Positions 60,850-64,000 of a stretch of DNA of 64,000 nt are shown here, one piece after another. Below the pieces are notes generated by a model. That model searched no databases. It had not been told where the DNA came from and saw only the letters and a list, made by a program, of their open reading frames with translations. The stretch lies in NCBI GenBank assembly GCA_951799405.1, contig OX637363.1, positions 3,410,001-3,474,000 of the forward strand. Reading direction: 5' to 3'. This stretch comes from Agapetus fuscipes. Its lineage: Eukaryota; Arthropoda; Insecta; Trichoptera; Glossosomatidae. How positions within the stretch are numbered: position 1 is the first letter of the stretch; every line of letters starts with the position of its first letter. The position numbers and the translations under genes are program-made.

Positions 60850-61212
60850 TCATCATCATACTTCACGCTGAAGAAGCCCATCGTAGAAATGAGTCGTAAA
60901 ACTGCAAACGCCGTCATAATTTATGATTTTTGAGATAATGATTGAATTTGATTCTGCGCAGTGTAGCAAATCGTTTGCTGTGTGCGATATAACGTAAACC
61001 TCACTTAATCCTTTGTAATTTTAATTAAAAAAGTATGATTTCGTGCAAACGCCGTCATCTCCAACTGGTGTTGTCGTTTTACAAGTTTACAAGTTTATTT
61101 TTCTCAAAATCATCGCGTAAGGAGTTGACGGCGTTTGCATTTATATGTACGACTCAAATGAAAGCTCCAGCTCCCACAGACCACGGCAACAGATCCCGGA
61201 AAACATCACTGG
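60850..61212 (+). repeat. Penelope-like terminal region, split by a MITE
   Basis: TTCACGCTGAAGAAGCCCAT, CGTAGAAAT, break, then AAGCTCCAGCTCCCACAGAC, CACGGCAACAGATCCCGG. Intact order known from 32738-32900. The break removes the GAAAC half of the hammerhead-like motif. Confidence 0.65.
60891..61158. repeat. MITE inside the Penelope-like region
   Basis: Ends GAGTCGTAAAACTGCAAACG, CCGTCA and TTGACGGCGTTTGCAT, GTACGACTC are inverted. AAAT lies on both sides as a likely 4-bp duplication. Confidence 0.7.
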
Positions 61213-61214
61213 AC

Positions 61215-61500
61215 AGCAATACTAATAATGTAGCAAAACAACACAATTACTAGCCATAATCACTAGGCAATCTTCTGCACCAGTGTGTACGAAACTTCGC
61301 CCCAGTGTAAAATTTCAGCGTAGAGCCGCGGTGGTTCATTAGGGCGCCAAAATTGCTGGCAACTTCGTCGTTGTACGTCAACCCTCTCGCTCTATCGTTC
61401 CCTCTCTCCCTCCAGCACCACAAGCGTAAAGGTCTACGCTCCAACTGCACCGATAATGTATGAAAACTGAAACGCTCGCCTGTTGCGCTTTTGTAATAAA
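61215..61500. other. GC-richer segment, not recognised
   Basis: CGCCCCAGTGTAAAATTTC, GAGCCGCGGTGG, CTCTCGCTCTATCGTTCC. Open on the minus strand for about 90 codons but without splice context. Confidence 0.3.
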
Positions 61501-61504
61501 CTTT

Positions 61505-61622
61505 GTAAGCGCTGTTTTTGTGCAAATAGAGCCCTCTTCAAGCTTGATCGTCGCTATTGAAAGCACCAAGAAAAACCCTAGTTGGATGAACCTTAGGTGA
61601 CCGGTCTTTGGTAAAGTATAAT
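61505..61622 (-). mobile_element. SINE: body with L2 tail
   Basis: Minus strand: ACCAAAGACCGGTCACC (body), CGACGATCAAGCTTG, AAGAGGGCTCTATTTGC, ACAAAAACAGCGCTT. Confidence 0.65.
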
Positions 61623-61878
61623 CTAATCTAATCTAACCTAAGTTGCAAAATATAAGTGACATTAGACATTATATGCATTTTCACAAAACAAACATGTTTA
61701 AGTTTGCGCTTAAACATGCCGCATGTGGACCTACAATATAAAAACCCGAATCTCAAATGAACATACACCCTGCAACTCCTGCCGACCTTTCCTGAAACAG
61801 TGATGACATTGGCAAAGTGAACCATTTTCTACAGCATGGGTGGTCAGCCGCGTACCTTCCTATAAGTCAAGGAGCATA
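61618..61878 (-). repeat. RTE-A 3'-terminal unit
   Basis: TATAATCTAATCTAATCTAA to CGTACCTTCCTATAAGTCAA. Confidence 0.85.
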
Positions 61879-61999
61879 CACGACAAATTCTCCCCTCTTA
61901 AAACTTGTGGACCCCCATTTTTATGTCACGTCGATGTAGACCCCATCGAGTAGCCCGTAGACCTCCAAGGGTCTATATCGACCGCTTTGGGAATCACTG

Positions 62000-62180
62000 G
62001 GCTAGATGGACCTTTGGTGACCGGTCTTTTTTAAATGTATATGAATATTTCAACCCAGCGATAACCACATTTGAAAATATACTTACATGATGTATCATTT
62101 GTTCTCCTCCGGGATTCAAGCCCACAACCTTCGATTTACAAGTCGTAGAAGTGTTACCACTAGACCGCGAACCGGACAAT
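62000..62180 (-). mobile_element. SINE: T1 head and body
   Basis: Minus strand: CCGGTTCGCGGTCTAGTGG, GGTTGTGGGCTTGAATCCC, body CAGCGATAACCACATTTG in complement, then stops at GGTCCATCTAGC. No tail. Confidence 0.7.
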
Positions 62181-62427
62181 TGTAGTTTCCATAGTTGGTT
62201 TGGTGTTTAAGCGTAAAGTTGCATATGTAGTTGGGCTACACAACAATGCTAATTTGAGTTGACGTTGAGTTTGCGGGACTCGCCTTACATACTCGTACTA
62301 TTTGGATTTCGTACAGTTTTGAAAATGGCTCTCGACTTTTTGGGCCACGTAATAGACTAGGGTTAAGCTAGACATACCTACATAAATGGGGATTGTTTTG
62401 AACACCTGAAGATATATTTCGTGAGCT
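62181..62427. other. no feature recognised
   Basis: Unmatched sequence. Confidence 0.35.
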
Positions 62428-63000
62428 GCCCGTAGTCTAGTGATTAGCGCTTCGGACTTGTAAATGGAAGGTAGTGAGTTCGAATTCCGGTGCAGCTCTA
62501 AAAATATACTGTTACGAACTATGAAATCAAAGTACCTACGCGCACCTATACTTTTACGATAGTGTGAAGAACAATCTGGGAGTACTTAGTCTATGATGGT
62601 GGTAGTACATAGAACGGCGTTCTGGTGTGAGCGAGAAATCGAAGAATGATCTGGAACATGCGAGAAATATCCCTTTTATGCCTATATAGAACTGCAATGG
62701 TACGGAGAGGGAGTAGTCGCTCCAAGTATTTTGCCGTGAAGATCAATATACGGAGAGATTATCAATTATTGTAAATTGTGAACCAAACTGAGTAAAATAA
62801 ATTCTGTTAAAACAAATAATTGCAATTACATTAAAAGAGAGCCCCAACTAAAATCGTAGCAATACCATTATATTTTCAAATATGCTCTCCGCTGGGTGAA
62901 AAATTCATATGCCTTCACCAAAGACCGGTCACCAGAGGTCCATTCAGCCTTACAGTAACTGGGTCTTACTTGAGAGTTGACGCTCAAGTTTCTGTTTTGA
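62428..63000 (+). mobile_element. SINE (T1 and body) interrupted by a solo LTR
   Basis: GCTGCCCGTAGTCTAGTG, GAGTTCGAATTCCGGTG up to AAAAATATAC, then the LTR, then ATACCATTATATTTTCAAAT and CTCTCCGCTGGGTGAAAAAT to CTGGGTCTTACTTGAG. Confidence 0.85.
62510..62861 (+). repeat. solo LTR (family L1), 352 bp
   Basis: Starts TGTTACGAACTATG, ends AAAATCGTAGCA; ATAC on both flanks (62506-62509, 62862-62865). TATA-like CCTATATAGAACTGC and poly-A signal AAATAAATTC in LTR order. Confidence 0.88.
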
Positions 63001-63013
63001 CGTTTTGGTGAGA

Positions 63014-63605
63014 AATGAGTAATGAATGAAGAGAGTGTACGCTGCAACTATGAATGGAAGCCGTGGTAGGGGAAGACCGAGAAAAGTATGGATGAATCAA
63101 ATTTCCGAAATAGCGAATGAATGGGATATTCAGAGTCATAACAAAAGGAGAGAGTGCATGAAAAAGATTATGACTCTGAATGAAATGAAAGAAGTATGTA
63201 AGGACCGAAAGGAATGGCGGTTGATTTGCAACAATGGCGGCTAGGGCATTAATTCTAAGTGTAATATTAAGTTTAATTTTAATTTTACTTTATTTTAATT
63301 TTAATTTGTAATGTGTCTCATTATGAATTTCTGTAAAATATTTATAATTTTTTGTGCTCCTTGACTGATAGGTTGGTACGAGGCTGACCACCCGTGCTGT
63401 AAAAATCGGTTCACTTTTGCTAATGCCACCCCGGTTCAGGGAACGGCGGCAGGAGTTGCAAGGTTTATGTCCATGTGAGGTTTTCTTTATTTGTATGCAC
63501 ACATGCAGAATGTGTAGGCGCGAACCTACATGTGCCTGTCTGTAGGCATGCATTTCATATGAGCCTTAAATGCTTACATATCCTTGCAGCTTAGATTATA
63601 GATAA
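63014..63605 (+). mobile_element. RTE-A copy: C-terminus plus 3' unit
   Basis: 63026-63241 encodes KRVYAATMNGSRGRGRPRKV, WMNQISEIANEWDIQSHNKR and KEVCKDRKEWRLICNNGG, then stop. The 3' unit follows at 63357-63605 (CTTGACTGATAGGTTGGTAC to CAGCTTAGATTATAGAT). A short, intact 3' piece linking RT and unit. Confidence 0.88.
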
Positions 63606-63609
63606 ATAT

Positions 63610-64000
63610 AGATAGAATGCTATCCTACTTAAAAAATTATGCTCTTTCTAATGCGCCCACTCCCATGGCTCTACAATGACTTTTATTACCGTTTATGCCC
63701 AAGCAAAAAAAACTGCGTTTTCGAAGTATGATTTTGGTGTAGCCGACGAAATTTCTGGCCTTTTTTGTCCTAAAGGCGCTTGTGACACAAAACCTTGTAA
63801 AACAACGTGCAACCAAATTAATAGAAATGCCCTTATTTTTTAAATTATAGAACATTATTCATTTTAACGGTATGATAACAAATTTTAAAAATATGTTAAT
63901 TTTTCTGCAATCTCAAACATTAAGTTGCTCTCCTGAAAAATGTAGTTGTTTTCGCTTATGCTGCTTGCTCGATGGTTAACATGCTTGAACGTTGAATGTT
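63610..64000. other. no feature recognised
   Basis: AT-rich to the window edge; no repeat match. Confidence 0.35.

Overview
The window is eukaryotic, from an intron-rich, repeat-laden invertebrate genome. I think it is most likely an arthropod, but the sequence does not fix the species. The evidence is AT-rich DNA, short coding exons bounded by GT/AG splice sites, and a mass of non-LTR retrotransposon debris, tRNA- and 5S-rRNA-headed SINEs, foldback elements and MITEs. No bacterial operons, CRISPR arrays or genuine tRNA/rRNA genes were seen.

Two protein-coding genes are visible, both on the minus strand. (1) A tubulin tyrosine ligase-like gene, closest by eye to TTLL2, covers about 29.07 kb down to the left edge. 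Nine exons were reconstructed (28970-29067, 23632-23745, 16867-16970, 6007-6196, 5289-5451, 4308-4421, 3682-3884, 3002-3168, 661-754). All splice phases agree and the exons add up to about 415 codons of the ATP-grasp ligase domain plus the start of an acidic/basic C-terminal tail. The first exons were not found and the 3' end lies beyond base 1. (2) A second gene of unknown function has a proline-rich exon (54571-54677) and a long terminal exon (48232-49671) coding an N/Q/S-rich, apparently disordered protein. That terminal exon has one in-frame TAG 37 codons in, followed by 441 open codons.

Everything else is mobile DNA. The commonest repeat is a unit of about 240 bp that ends in a GATTAGATT or AGATTATAG microsatellite. 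In four places it sits directly downstream of RTE-type LINE coding sequence, so I read it as the RTE 3' UTR (about 28 copies or fragments). L2/CR1-type LINE 3' pieces with (ATT)n or (ATC)n tails are frequent and lie within tens of bases of several TTLL splice sites. A modular SINE family is the most interesting system. Its body (tRNA-like head plus a shared central region, sometimes preceded by a 5S rRNA-like head) is joined in different copies to three different 3' ends. One end matches the 3' UTR of an L2 element (43.3-44.2 kb), one matches the 3' end of a poly-A LINE (38.1-38.5 kb), and one is a second complete tRNA-headed SINE.

Other structure: four solo LTRs of one family, all flanked by ATAC/GTAT (one flank has one mismatch); long inverted-repeat elements whose arms carry hammerhead-ribozyme-like motifs of the Penelope-like-element type (15.2-15.6, 25.6-26.0, 50.5-51.1 kb, with related pieces at 32.8 and 60.9 kb); several MITE families with readable target duplications; two coding-like tandem repeats (51-bp and 126-bp units, both multiples of three); and many nested insertions that allow relative dating. 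Coordinates of repeats are by eye and may be off by a few bases.
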